A stretch of DNA of 64,000 bases from NCBI GenBank assembly GCA_964019055.1, contig OZ025223.1, positions 7,189,263 through 7,253,262 on the forward strand, given 5' to 3'. Source of the stretch: Anthopleura xanthogrammica. Taxonomy: Eukaryota > Cnidaria > Anthozoa > Actiniaria > Actiniidae. This document shows, in pieces, positions 1 to 12,952 of this stretch; position 1 is the first letter of the stretch, and each line of letters starts with the position of its first letter. Under the pieces are notes generated by a model, which ran no database searches, was not told the origin of the DNA, and worked only from the letters and a program-made list of their open reading frames with translations. The translations under genes and the position numbers were made by a program.

Positions 1-3000
1 CCTTCCTCTTTGGATGGAGCTGGAGACAAGTGAGTCTGTTTAACCTGACGGGAAAGGATACAGCTACAGAAAACCCTACTGTGCACATTAATCCATGCAC
101 TGCAATTGTACCTGTGAGAATTCAAGAGCTGTTCTTCCCGTGCAGCTTATTGGAAGACACCGTTAGCTGCAATCAAGAAGTAGAGGAATCAGTGGCCATT
201 CCTCCTCAGCCCAGTCTAGCTGAGCTAGAGCTGCGCCTCCAACTAACCGGGATCTGTGACATCACGGCTCGTTTATGTGTAGTATTCAGACCGGAATGTA
301 TCGTTGAAGTTGATTGTTCCATTTTAAACTTCGAGGCCATTGCTGAAGGTCTACGAAGTATTGGTCTACGACTACCAACCAGATCAACTTCTAGTGCACT
401 TGCAATCCTGCCACCTCCGTCATCAGCTGTGCAAGTAGCTGCTACATCAGAGGCTCAGCCTGTTGACTGCAACAATCATGAGATAGCGCTTGACGTCAGT
501 TTATTGGAAGACACCGTTAGCTGCAACCAAGAAGTAGAGGAATTTGTGGCAATTCCACCTCAGCCCAGTCCAGCTGAACTAGTACTGTGCCTCCAATTTC
601 CAGGGGTCTGTGACATCACAGCTCGTTTATGTGTAGTATTCAGACCGGAATGTATCGTTGAAGTGGATAGTACCATCCTAAACTTCGAGGCCATTGTTGA
701 TGGCATGACACGGATTGGTCTGCAACAACCGACCCCATCAACTGCTAGCGCTAGTACACTTGCAATCATGCCACCTCCGTCGTCAGCTGTGCAAGTAGCT
801 ACTACATCAGAGGCTCAGCCAGTTGACTGCAACAATCATGAGATAGCGCTTGACGTCAGTTTATTGGAAGACACCGTTAGCTGCAACCAAGAAGTAGAGG
901 AATCATTGGCCATTCCTCCTCAGCCCAGTCAAGCTGAACTAGAGCTGTGCCAGATTTCACCACCAATCGAATCAATTATTAACTCACCTGATTCCACGAC
1001 ACTTCAGCAAGTGGCTGTTTCATCAGAGGTTCAATCTTTTGACTGTATGAAGTACGAGATGGCACTCCATGCCATTCACCAAGAAACCCCGCAAGGAGAA
1101 TACCATGAGGTTCAGCCTGTTGACTGTGACAATCAAGATATGGCGCTTGACAACAACTTATTGGAGGACACCACTAGCAGCTGTAACCAAGTAGTAGAGG
1201 AATCATTGGCCATTCCTCCTCACCCCAATCCAGCTGAACTAGAGCTGCGCCTCCAATTTCCAGGAATCTGTGACATCACAGCTCGTTTGTGTGTAGTATT
1301 CTGGCCGGAAGGCATCGCTGAAGTGTATATTTCCATCCTGAGGTTCGTGGCCATTGCTGATGATATAAGAGAGATTGATTTTCAATTACCAATCCAATCA
1401 ATTCTTAGCTCACCTGAATTCATGTCACTTCAGCAAGTGGCTGTTATGTCAGAGGTTCAGTGTGTTGACCGTGACAATTACGAGATGGCACTAGAAACAC
1501 CGAAAGTAGAAGAATATGAAGTTCAGCTTGCTGACTGTGACAACTGCGAGCTGGCACTTTATATCCCTCATCTCGAAACACAGCAAGTTGAAGACTATGA
1601 GATTCAGCCTGTCTACTGTGACAATTACGAGATGGCTCGCCATGCCATTCACCAAGAAACAGCGCAAGGAGAAGACCATGAGGTTCAGGTTAATGACTGT
1701 GAGAACTGCGAGCTGGCGCTTTACATCCCTCATCTAGAAACACAGCAAGTAGAAGAATATAAAAATCAGCCTGTTGACTGTGACAATCACAAGATGGCAC
1801 TTGATGTCAGCTTGTTGGAAGACACCACCTGCTTCAACCAACTGGAAGTAGAGGAGTCATTGGCCATTCCACCTCAGCCCAGTCCAGCTGAACTAGAGGT
1901 TCGCCTCCAATTCCCAGGAATCTGTGACATCACAGCTCGTTTGTGTGTAGTATTCTGGCCGGAAGGCATCGCTGAAGTGTATATTTCCATCCTGAGGTTC
2001 GTGGCCATTGCTGATGATATAAGAGAGATTGATTTTCAACTACCAATCGAATCAATTCTTAGCTCACCTGAATTCATGTCACTTCAGCAAGTAGCTGTTA
2101 TGTCAGAGGTTCAGTGTGTTGACCGTGACAATTACGAGATGGCACTAGAAACACCGCAAGGAGAAGACCATGGGGTTCATCGTGTTCAACATTCCAGCAT
2201 TCCAGCTCCGACTGCTACCGACGAAGCAATGACAATCAACATTGAAGAAATCTGTTCACGTCTTGCTTCCATTTCAGGTCACGACGATGTCATTCTGCCT
2301 GTTTCTAAGGTAGCTGCCTCCCAGGACGATGCTGACTTGAAAGGGTCTGAAATATTCTTTGGAAAGGCAGTTCAACGTGAAGAGGCCTCAGGTAAAGATG
2401 TACCAACAACATCAGATGATCATACCAGCGCATATAATCCCACTACCGCAGCTACAGTACAAGGAGACGACTTAGACGAACTCTGCTCTCGTCTCGCTTC
2501 CATCGATGCCAGCCTTCCTGCCTCTGAGTCGACTTCCTGCAAGAACGAAGTTGACTTCAAAGGGTTGGAAGTATTCTTTGGAAAGACGATTAAAAGTGAG
2601 GACAACAACCGTGGTGTAGAGAGAGCAGCCTCGGAAAATGTTTTACCAACACCATCAGAGCAGTTTTTGGCCGTGTTGCGCGAGTTCTATCCTCTACCAA
2701 CACAAGTAGCAAATACTCCAGAAGCTGAGGTTGAATCTAATGACTGTGCGAATAGTGACGCTTCTCAAACAAACTATCCTCATCTTGTATTCGTACAGGA
2801 TCAAGGAGAGGTTAAGAAGGACTTGACGCACAACAGTTACAAGAGCCAGAAGTGTTCAAACCAAGAGGAAATGTCATCCCAATCAGAAAAACCTGTACAG
2901 GAGTCAGTAGAAATTGCGCCCACAGAATCTAGAGAAGAATTCAAGCCCCTGGATGAAGTAAATCATCAGAATGTTGGATGTCAACAAACGACTGAAGAAG

Positions 3001-6000
3001 GTGTGCCATCTGCTACATTTGTAAGCACACAATGTGCCTTGCAGCAGCAGGAAGAGCAGGAAGCAATGAATGCTAAACCAGGGCTGCCTTCAGAAGGGAT
3101 TCAGCTTCAGGATGACGTCAGTACAGTAGTCCTAGAAAACCGTGTAGAAGAAAAGCCTACGAAAGATCAGACAGTTACTAAATGTACAAGATCATCTCCT
3201 TTCGTAGAGAAAGTACAACACACAGGAAATGTTGAGGCAGATCCATCTGAAGAAAAAGATCAACTATCTGACAGTGTAACCGCGTTTAGTCACGCAACAC
3301 TAACAGTAGACGCTCAGCCAACGTATGACGCACTCGCAGAAGTTGTGATGAGAGGGATCAAAGAAATAAGAAAGTCTGTAGATGTCACTGTAATGGGAAT
3401 AGAGAATGTACCACTGGAAGGCCCAACTGAAAGAAGACGAAAAAGGAGTCATGAGGATGAAAGTAATCAGTTGTTATCTAAAGACATCGAAATCGAGAAA
3501 ACTGAGGCGGAAGCACTTAGCACAAGTAAAACAAGAGACTCACAGCTGGTTACACAAAGGTATCCTAGTGATGTGCATCAAGCTCTTATGACACAGACAG
3601 TCGATCTTCTGGAAAGAGGGATAGTGCTAGTATCAGACGATGGCTCATTCAAAGCTGTTGTAAACCCCAGTTCTGTTTCAAAAATCGGGTGTGCACTCAC
3701 AGGAAACAACTTTTCAAGACACTTCAAACGTTATGATAATGACGTACTTCCACAAGACTTGAAGCAGAAGGTGATTGAACGGGCGGAACTTGTTGCAAGA
3801 GAGTATCAGGATAGAGCATTGGAAGGCCTGGCAGAAATACCTATATATACCTTGTCTGAGATACAACACTATGACTGTAATGGTGACTACATCATGGAAG
3901 ATGTTTCTTCATCCAATACTCCTGTGTATCCTTTCACGGGAATCCAGCCAACACAAATACACCAGTGTTTCGTCAATCCATTCCAGGCTGGTATTACTCC
4001 TCAGGGTCTCCTCACCTCTGGTATGCACACCCCTTTTCAGATGATACGACAGTATCAGTATAAAGTCGATGACATCGAGATGATTGACGCTGATGAGTTA
4101 TATATGGACATTGATGAAAGTATTGAAGACGTGTTCATGGAATGTGATCATGAGAATCAGACAGATTGTCCTTATTGCTCACAGATAAGCCTCAGCTTGC
4201 TTGCGTCTTTGCCAACCAAGTACGCCATCAGTAGACGAGCCATTTACTCACTACTAGATGAGAGGCCCCTGAATCCTGAAATACCATCTTGGAGTTTAAA
4301 ACAACGAACCAAGAAATCCTGGTTTGCTTATAACACTTTCAGCTTTCGACCAGAGTTTGAAGAGCCTTCAGGAGGTTTGTCCAGGAAAGACAGAGTAATC
4401 TATTCACTACTGGATCAAAGACCTTTAAATCCTGCACTCTTGCCTTCTCTAGTAAGACAAAGCAAAATGAAGTCATGGCTTGCTTATAACACCTTCAGCT
4501 TTAGAGAAGGAGATCTTGAGCCTATTGGTAGCAATTGCAACTGTATGCAGACTGAAATCCCTGTCCAGGCCGCAAGCCAAGCTGCAAATACTGTTCCATC
4601 GACAGTTGAGCCATGGCCAAAACTAGAGCAGGTTTCCAAACCTATTTTCCCTTGTACATCAGAGCAGAACACCACCGCATCAAAGTCTCCATTCAACACC
4701 TTTAGCTTTAGCTTTGGAGACCACAATTCCCAGCAAGCGTCAATCTTTGGGGAAAACAAGCAGGAGTCAGTGTTTTCTTTCGGGAAGACAGAACAACCAG
4801 TACCTCCAACAGAACCAGTAACGGTATCATCAGGGGTTTCGTGGAAAGACTTTAGCTTCCGAGAAGAAGATGACCCTAAACATGTGGCATTCTTAGGAGA
4901 AAGCAAACAGGAGGCAGTGTTTTCTTTCGGGAAGACAGAACAACCAGTACCTCCAACAGAACCAGTGTTGGCATCATCAGGGGTTTCTTGGGAAGACTTT
5001 AGCTTCCGAGAAGAAGACGATCCTAAACATGTAGCATTGACATCTTCCCTCTTACAAGCTGAAGATGATGAATCCCATGACACTAAACAACTGCCAACTG
5101 ACCTCTCACTAGAATCAGCAGAACAAGCTGTGAACAATAAAACGTTGACTTTTGCACTTGGACAGGAGGAACAACCTGTATTTCCTGTAAGTGAAGACAA
5201 TGACTCGACCAGCAGTGAAGCTGAAAGTCACGATGAGGATTTGTTTGCCCTCAATGATGAAAACGAGGAACTAGTAATTAAAGAAATCATCGATGCTGTA
5301 AAATCGAGACTAAAAGAAAGCAAGGCCAACTTGCCCGACAGCGAAGAACCGAGTTACACCTCTGTTGAGAGTGAACCAGTCAAGGACAACATAACATCCA
5401 GCAAAGCGGAATCAGTCACCAAACAAGGTGCAGTTGTTGATGGACAAAAAGTTGAGTTGAAAACCAACTCCGAGGCAAAGGATAAAGTAGACAGGATGGG
5501 GCAAAGTCAAGCCACAAATCATGTTTCTCAAGATGCATCTCAAACCGCACAACAAGAGACGTGTAAAACTATTGCTGAGCCACCAAGCAAGCTAACAATT
5601 TCTCATTCCAAATCTATCAACAAGAGAACCGAGCCATATCCCACTCAAGCTGGTTCTGGACTTGCGGCTTTCTTACGTCGTCGTCGTGTGAAAGTGGTCG
5701 AGCATGACAGGCTTAAAACACTTCAGGTATCAACCCAAGTGAGTCAAGTTGACACAGACGCTGATTCGTCAAAACCAGTGCCTGTTTTGCCAGAAAATGT
5801 GCAACGTAAAGTGGTTTCGTTGAAGTCACTGACTGGGAATACAAAGACTCCTCCATCGAGTAAGCGTGATCTATCGATAACAATTGCTCCATCTGATGAT
5901 GAAGATCGTAAAGTGGTTTCCTTGAAGTCACTGACTCACGATAGGGAGCAAGATTCACCAACAGCTTCTTCAATTGCTGTACCATCTGTCCAATCAGATG

Positions 6001-9000
6001 TGAACAGCAGTAACAAGAAAGTCTCGTTGAAATCATTGCATCAGACAAAGAACAAGGATCCTGATGTGAAAGGCAGTGAGATGGATCGCTTGAAGTCAAG
6101 GACTCAAAGTAAAGACTCAGATGCATTGAGTGAATCAACTCCATCCCAGGTCACATCAGCTGTTTCTGGTACTGTGAACAACATTAAGCGGGTGTCCTTC
6201 GCACAAAGTGACAGAGCAGAGCGAGAAACAAGTACAAATGCGTCACAACCAACTGCCTCCTCTGTCGCAGAGAAGCGTGGTAAAGTGATATCCTTGAGGT
6301 CTGTGATACAAAGTAAGAAGGTGGATCCAATCAGTAAGTCTTCTTCAAGTGGATCACATGTAAAACCCATTCAAGGGGCTTTCAGAAAGCCTTTGAATCA
6401 AGCTAAGATATCAGAACAGATAAGCAAGCCCACACCCGAAGAGGGAAGCAGTAAACTCGCATCCTTAAAGTCACCGACTCAAAGTCCAAAGGCAGATTCA
6501 ATGAGCAACTCTATTCCGCAATTACCACTTGTTTCTTCTGGTGCGGAAAACAGCGAGGTGGTCTCATTGAATCATTTGCCCAAAGGTAGAAACACAGAAG
6601 CATCGAGCAAGTTGACTCATTCTGTAGCCCCTGCACGTTCTGGTGTGCAAAAGGTAGTTTCCTTGAAGTCTTTGAAGGACGAACAAGTGAAGAACGCAGT
6701 AGCATCTGTACCACACGTTTCTTCTGATGTGAACAATGAAGAAAGGAAAGAAAGTTCCAGTGCATATGTGGTCAAGAACAAAGTAGTTTCGTTAAAACCA
6801 ACAACACAATGCAAGAAAGTGGACTCGATAAAAGAGCCTGCTTCATATGCGCCACCCGTTTGTTCTAAAATTGAAACCAGCGACATGAAACACTCAGTAA
6901 AGTCAATGGAACAATCTAAAGCCGCGGATCCACTCAAAGACTACTCTACGTCTAAATCACTTTCCGCTGTTAAAGTGAAAGAAAGAAGAACGGTCTCGTT
7001 GAAGTCATTGACTCGAGGCTGCAAATCTGAACCACTGAACAAGGCTGCTGTGTCTCCACCACAAGTTTCTACTGTGACAGAAAGCAGTGCTAAAAAGGAC
7101 ACCTTCAAGTCGGCCGATGTAAGAGGAAAGGAAAGTGCATCAAACAAGTCCTCCCCGTCTAAAGCACAAGTTCCCAAGGAGAAAAACGCCAAAGTGGTAG
7201 CCATGGAGACGGCGGCATCACAAGTTTCTTGTGTCGGAAAAACTGGCAGTGCTAGAAAAGTCGCCTTCAAGTCAACCCATGAAAGACAAAAGGAAGACAC
7301 ATTGATCAAGTCTTCTCCACCAACAGCACCTGTTTCTTCCGAGAAGAAAGCTGAAATGGTATCCTTGAAGAAGGAATCACACGCTTCTTCTGTCGCAGAA
7401 TCTAGCTGTGCTAGAGTAGTTCCTCTAAAAACTAAGTTACAGAAGAAAGATGCACTGAAAATGTCACTTACAGAACCTGTTTCTTGTAAGGGGAAAACCA
7501 ACGTGGTATCCTTGAAGTCGGTATCACAAAGTGAGAAGTACGGTCCATTGAGCAAGTCTTCTTCGTCCAAATCACCAAGTTCCTGTGATATGCAGAAAAG
7601 TGAACTGATGTCATTCAAGTCTGTGACGAAAAGAGAGAAGGCGATTCCAGTCAGGAGTAAGTCACGTGTTCCACGCAAAGTGGAAACCAACGTGGCTTCA
7701 CTGGAGGCATTGAACCACAGTAAGACTGCAGATGTCAAGAGCGATGGTTCTGCTAATGGACATCAGCAACATCCCGTCAGTGAACCTTCCAATTCTGGTA
7801 AGTAGAGTTACATCACATCCTATATAGTATTTATGTATATAAACCTTAGCTTTCTCCTTGATTGTGTTTTTCTTAGATAAACACAAAGAAACAAAAGTAG
7901 CATCCTGATCAATTGCACTGCATATATAATAGGTAGTTCTCTTCCCAGTTACGGTAGCAGTCTTCGGTTTGGTTGGGGGATAACGAATAAATATTTGTAC
8001 TCAAGCTAGACCAGAGTGCACCAAGTTCGGTTCTTTCATTTTTAAAATATTTTTTTTCGTGTCATGACATATTGTTTAACTACTTAAACATTTCTCATAA
8101 TCTGTTTCTTAATTCATCTTCCAGGAAAACGTGAATCATTCCAAAGCCTCACTTCGTCACACAAACGAGAACTGGATGAAATGCTGGAGGAAGATCAGCT
8201 GAGTGATATAGAATGCCTGAGAAAATTCAACAGCAGAAGACGGAAGCCTCCTAGTGGAATACCCTGGAAAGCAAACTTGAAACCAAAGTCAGTGGACAAC
8301 AGTGGTGACGTTAATAACAGTAAAAACAGCGAGGCTAACAAGTATGTCAAGTTAGTCAAGACTGATGTTGTACAAGATACAAGCATCGCAAAGCGCAACT
8401 CAGTAACTACAAAACAAGTTAAGCCAATATCACTTGCTGTTGATGTGAATACAGTAAAGCCGAATGAGAGCACCTCAAAGTGGAAACCAGGAACACTGGA
8501 AAAGACAACACCATCACCTGAAGGAAGATTCGCTGTTACTGATGTTCCTAAAAGTACCAGCAACACAATGTCCAGCCAAAGAACTTCACAGGAGTCTAAT
8601 CTAACATCTCATGTGAAAACAGACGATGTGATCTTGAGTGCAACTGGCGGCAACGTCGTGCAGTCGAGTCCAGCCATACCAAATCCAAATCCATTACCTC
8701 CTGCAGAAGTTGCAGAAGGAAAAACAGCAAATACGGTCGATATGAATGTCGCACAGTCCAGCCGAAGTACAACACCAACTACAACTGAACCATCGCCTCT
8801 ACATGACACAGAGACTGTCACAAAGGACCCATGCGCAAACAATACGGCTGAGTCTAACAAGGCAAAGGGCAGCTCAGAGAAGTCAAGTCTACCTGAGCCA
8901 GAACAAACTTCGTCGTCCATGGATTTGGTAAGGAGACTCTACGCTTTCTGCAAAATTTTGAGCTCAAATGATTCATACTTTGTATGGACAAAATTGTAAT

Positions 9001-9829
9001 ATTATTCATAAAAACGAATGGCAAAATAATCGAGGCCTTTTTGATGTTCTTGTGAACATAACTTCATAAAAATGTTAATATTCGTTATTTTTCTAAAGGT
9101 TAAAGAACCATTATGCCTGGCTGGAGTTGTTGCTCTTTCTGGTGAAGTCGTAAACAGCAGGCAAATACCCGAACCTCTACCTGGTGAGTATCATCGTGTA
9201 AGAACTTTAAAACAAACAATCGCTGAAGTCCATAGTTATGGACTTTAGACAATCATGCAACATTCAAAATTAAAGGATACACGTACACCGATAAATTGTT
9301 TTCCAATTCGAACCAATTGTCATTCCCTTGAGTATTATTTCTTTCAAGTTTTTCTTTTTCATATATAATTCTCCAGAAGATACGATGTGGATGAAAACGA
9401 AACAAAAATCATTGCACGAGTTCTGAAATGGGAAAAGATCAAGCTTTAGCTCGCTCAATGGAGCTAGTGCAGTGTTTTAAATTTCCTCAATCACTTGGGG
9501 CGCGGCGCTTCAATCATTTCCCGATGTTCTAAGGTTTTCTGCACGTAATCTCACTCCACCACTGAAGTTCCAACCCATTATTTATCTATGATTTACTTTA
9601 TCTACTTCCTCTAGTTCCACAACTAGCAGCTAAAAATGTAACACTAGGAAAACGAAAACTGGAAGACATGCAGGATGAGGATGAGGAAATACCAACTGTT
9701 AAAAAGGAAAAACCAGTAGAAGAAGTGAAAAAGAAACGGCGCTGGAGAACAGTAGAAAAAACACCAGAAAATCATGAGCAACAAAACAAACCACGGCGAA
9801 TAGTCAGAAACAAGTTAAGAAAAGGCTGA
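1..9829 (+). CDS. Giant repeat-rich protein, tandem copy 1 (5' end outside window)
   Basis: Family not recognised. Coding exons read as <1-7797 (in frame from base 3), 8125-8927, 9099-9183 and 9615-9829. All junctions are GT-AG and keep frame, giving at least 2965 residues. Order of parts: an N-terminal repeat (cores near nt 150-380, 510-740, 1170-1390 and 1820-2040, plus a shortened one near 870-1000) sharing SLLEDT, AIPPQPSPAEL and GICDITARLCVVF; two copies of a CSRLAS...FFGK block (about 2250-2590); a basic stretch ERRRKRSHEDE near 3430 that looks like a nuclear localisation signal; a non-repetitive, possibly folded block (about 3550-3830); FSF/FSFG motifs (4320-5040); then about 20 degenerate VSLKSL motifs (5800-7720), including KRVSF near 6187. 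The C-terminus is lysine/arginine-rich. The composition suggests a disordered nuclear scaffold, which is inference. It is a direct paralogue of the gene at 22046-32929. Confidence 0.85.
1482..2156 (+). repeat. In-frame 654-bp internal duplication found only in copy 1
   Basis: The same bases (GAGATGGCACTAGAAACACC) occur at 1482 and again 654 bp (218 codons) later. Between them lies one additional N-terminal repeat core and two CELALYIPHLETQQV segments. The paralogue at 25220 passes straight from this sequence to GCAAGGAGAAGACC, so the block was gained in copy 1 or lost from copy 2. Confidence 0.75.
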
Positions 9830-10058
9830 GAAAAAAAAAGATAATTTGAAAGATATTGTATATAATGTAAATAGAAAAAAAAATGTATTGTACATATATT
9901 GATTATGGAATAATCAAGTCTATACAGGGACGGCAGAGCACATTTAAAGTGGGGAGGGGGGGGGGGGAGAGGAGGAGGGGGGATGGGAGTAAGAAAATTA
10001 AAGGGAAAATGGGGAGGGGGTAAGATTAGAAAATATGCCGTCCCTGCTATGGAGTAAA
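9830..10058. other. 3' flank of copy 1
   Basis: No coding potential is seen. The stretch is the putative 3' UTR and flank of copy 1, with an A-rich tract, a TGTATTGTACATATATTGAT segment and a G-rich run at 9950-10020. It is closely matched at 32930-33150 behind copy 2, so it belongs to the duplicated unit. I see no AATAAA signal within it. Confidence 0.5.
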
Positions 10059-11050
10059 ACTGAATACCAGGATCAATTCTGCCCTACCCCACCCCCCTCA
10101 CATTACAATTCCATCTACAGAGGGGGTGGGGGGTAATTAGATCCTGGTAATCAGTTATGAAGTAAGCTTTCTTCTAATAAGTCTGAAAAATCAGAATTCA
10201 TATTTTAAGAAGAGAATTATCTATAAATCTGACTTCTATTTTTTCAAAATCTGCTACTTTTATTGATAAATAGATAAGATTACTCTGATATTTTAAAATT
10301 TTGAATTTAATTTCAAAACAATTAAATAAGGATATACTCTACATATGTGATACTTAAAACTGAATACCAGGATCACTTTTACCCTACCCCCTCTTATTAT
10401 AATTTCCATCTACAGAGGGGGGTGGGGGTATGGAGATCCTGGTAATCAGTTATGGCGTAAGCCTTCTTTTCTAAGATATTTTTTTCAAAATTCAATAATT
10501 TTTTTTTAATAAAATCAAAAAATCTGAATTTATTTTTTAAAGAAAAATTTATATGTAGATTTAGCTTCTATTTTAAAAAAGAAACAATAGCTACTTTTTT
10601 ATGAAAAAAATAGAATCACATCATATCAAAAAATTTTGTATATGTAATTTCAAAACTCATTTATAATATTGTACATAGTATTGATAATCAATTTCATTTG
10701 ACTATCAATAAAAACAAAAATCTATATTTAGCATAACTGAATACCAGGACCATTTCTACTCTACCCCACCCCCTCACATTATAGTTTTATATACAGAGGG
10801 GGGAGGTATGGAGAGGTTTCTAAGAAGATCCTGGTAATCAGTCATGAAATAAGCTTTCTTTTCTAGGATTTTTCAAAAATCAGTAATATTATATCTTTCT
10901 TATTACATCAAAAATTCCAAATTTAAAACTTGAAATTTGGCTTCAATTTTTAAGCCAAAAAATGCTCCTTTTGATTGAAATATCTTAGATAAGATTTATT
11001 TGACATTGTAAATATTTGTTGAAAAACTAAATAAATGTATTTGTTAAATA
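10059..11050. repeat. Array of three foldback units (CTGAATACCAGG family) behind copy 1
   Basis: Units of about 300-380 bp each contain a ~100-bp imperfect palindrome: ACTGAATACCAGGATC, then a C-rich strand (CCCCACCCCCCTC), a ~20-base AT loop, the G-rich complement, and GATCCTGGTAATCAGT. Palindromes lie near 10060-10158, 10356-10455 and 10736-10846. AT-rich spacers between them resemble one another (TCAAAAATCAG, AAATAGATAAGATTACTCTG). The same family recurs three times behind copy 2. Confidence 0.8.
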
Positions 11051-11154
11051 ATCTCACCGTGTAAGTAGATATAGGTGGGTGTCATCTCTATTGTTATGTC
11101 TGTCTGTCTGTCTTTCTCAATTCTTTCGCTGTACATTTTTTGGCCATTTGCAAA

Positions 11155-12167
11155 GTGGAACATCCTTTTCCTTACACAAGCAAGCCATAGGCCATTTTTG
11201 AATTAGTCAAATACTGCTGTGTTCCTTGATTATGTACGCATTCAGGGTTAGCCTCATTTCAGCTTCAGATTATTCACAGAATACTAATGATAAAGTGAAG
11301 AATGCACAACTCAAACAATACAAACCCTTTGAAATTCCACAGACCTTGACTGGAACACATGAATATTCAAAATAATTCCATACAAAATTGAAGCTAACCA
11401 TGACCAACAGAAAACTTGAAACTGGAGTATCTAGAGGAAAAATCCAGTGCAAATAGTCTCCTTCACAGTTCCCTGCGCCATTTTGCATTTACACGTCTCT
11501 ATCATTGCAAGCTTGCTTCAATGCAAAGGCCTGGCTACCTATCAAGATGGTGCAGGGAACTTCGAAGGGGACTATTCCAAGGGGTTCCACCTTCAACATA
11601 AGCCTTTTCTGAATTAATTAATATGATGCATTGTGGTCTAGCTTGAGTACAAACATCTCTTGTTCATCATGCCTTATATGGTATATTATGTATTTTTTTC
11701 CCCCTTAATTCGGAAAAGGTCTATGTTAAAGTTGGAACCCCTTGGAATAGTCCCCTTCAAAGTTCCCTGCACCATCTTCAAAGGTAGCCGGGCCTTTGCA
11801 TTGAAGTGAGACGAAGGGTGAGCTTGCAATGATAGAGACATGTAAATGCAAAATGGCGCAGGGAACTGTAAAGGAGACAATTTGCACTTGATTTTTCCCC
11901 TAAATACTCCAGTTTCTCATGGTTAGCTTTATGGTTAGCTTCAATTTCGTATGGAATTATTTTGAATATTCATGCATTCCAGTCAAGGTCTGTGGAATTT
12001 CAAAGGGTTTGTATTGTTGAAGTTGTGTATTCTTCACTTTATCATTTATAGTATTCTGTGAATAATCTGAAGCTGAAATGAGGCTAACCCTGAATGCGTA
12101 CATAATCAAGGAACACAGCAGTATTTGACTCATGGCCTATGGTTTGCCTGTGTAAGGAAAAGAATTT
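11155..12167. mobile_element. ~1-kb palindromic (foldback) element
   Basis: The left arm (about 11155-11612) reads in reverse complement as the right arm (about 11707-12167), around a loop of ~95 bases. Matching landmarks include TCCTTGATTATGTACGCATT against AATGCGTACATAATCAAGGA, and GGGACTATTCCAAGGGGTTC against its complement near 11740. Arms differ by scattered substitutions and small indels, so the palindrome is not fresh. No transposase-like reading frame is present. It could be a non-autonomous foldback transposon or a snap-back duplication. Confidence 0.8.
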
Positions 12168-12220
12168 TAAATTTTGACTGATATATTTTCCAGATTTTAT
12201 TTTCGTGTAAGCAATTTTAT

Positions 12221-12952
12221 CTAAATTGGGCTCCCTGTGCTCTTTAATGCTTGGCTCCCTGTGGTCGAGCGTGACAGTCTATCCCGAGGTGGGTTTGTAG
12301 TACGTATTCCATATATGGTATAGCCCTCTAGATGCCTTTTTATCTCACTGTCCCGTGGAAACCCATTAGAACACAATGGACAGTGATAGTGTGGTGTCCT
12401 ATTGAAGTTTTTTGTTGTCCTTGGTGTTTCGAAGGAACAGAAAAGCTTGCATCTCAATATTTCAAAGCCTATAAATACCAAAAAATAAACAAAAATAAAG
12501 ACAGAGTTGATAATAAATTTAAAAAACCCAATCAATAAATAAATTGCATTAATATTAATACATTCATATGAATGAATGGTTGGATGGATGAATGAATGAA
12601 TGAACAAATAAACAAACAAATAAATAAAAACAGCCAAACCTACAGTATAATAAATAATTTAAAGGATGGAAAGAAAATTGCACTAGCTCGATATAGTATC
12701 ATTTGTTTTACCTCCGTTGGATACACGTTTATTGGCGTGGACGTCCATAAAGTGTTCTCTCATACGAGAAGACTTTTCTTTTGATATTGTACAAAGTGGG
12801 CAATGAAAACCCTTGCCAAAACATCGTGGAGTTTGACAATCTTCATTCCCACAACGCTCAAAAACATAATTTTCAGGTCTGAAGACCTTAGCAACGGAGA
12901 AATGTCTTTGTCGACTACTTGTACTTGCATGGCGGTCAAAGTTGTCGGCCAT
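12221..12952 (-). CDS. Small two-finger C2H2-like protein
   Basis: Two coding exons on the minus strand, 12952-12712 and 12468-12221, join in frame through a GT-AG intron of 243 bp and give about 162 residues. The start ATG has a good context (AACAAAATGG). The first exon ends in a regular finger: CPLC, 12 residues, then H-x4-H (CPLCTISKEKSSRMREHFMD..H). The second exon has CPLCSNGFPRDSEIKRHLEG but lacks the last histidine, because its coding tail runs into an inverted repeat. A cysteine cluster CGNEDCQTPRC precedes the first finger. The gene lies between the two arms of that repeat, so it may be a mobile-element gene or a domesticated fragment. Function unknown; the family was not identified. 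Confidence 0.5.

Noticed and set aside
4484..7738. Long minus-strand frames (up to 265 codons, and up to 374 in the second gene copy)
   Set aside because: Antisense shadows of the serine/lysine-rich coding exon; codon pattern and conservation follow the plus strand.
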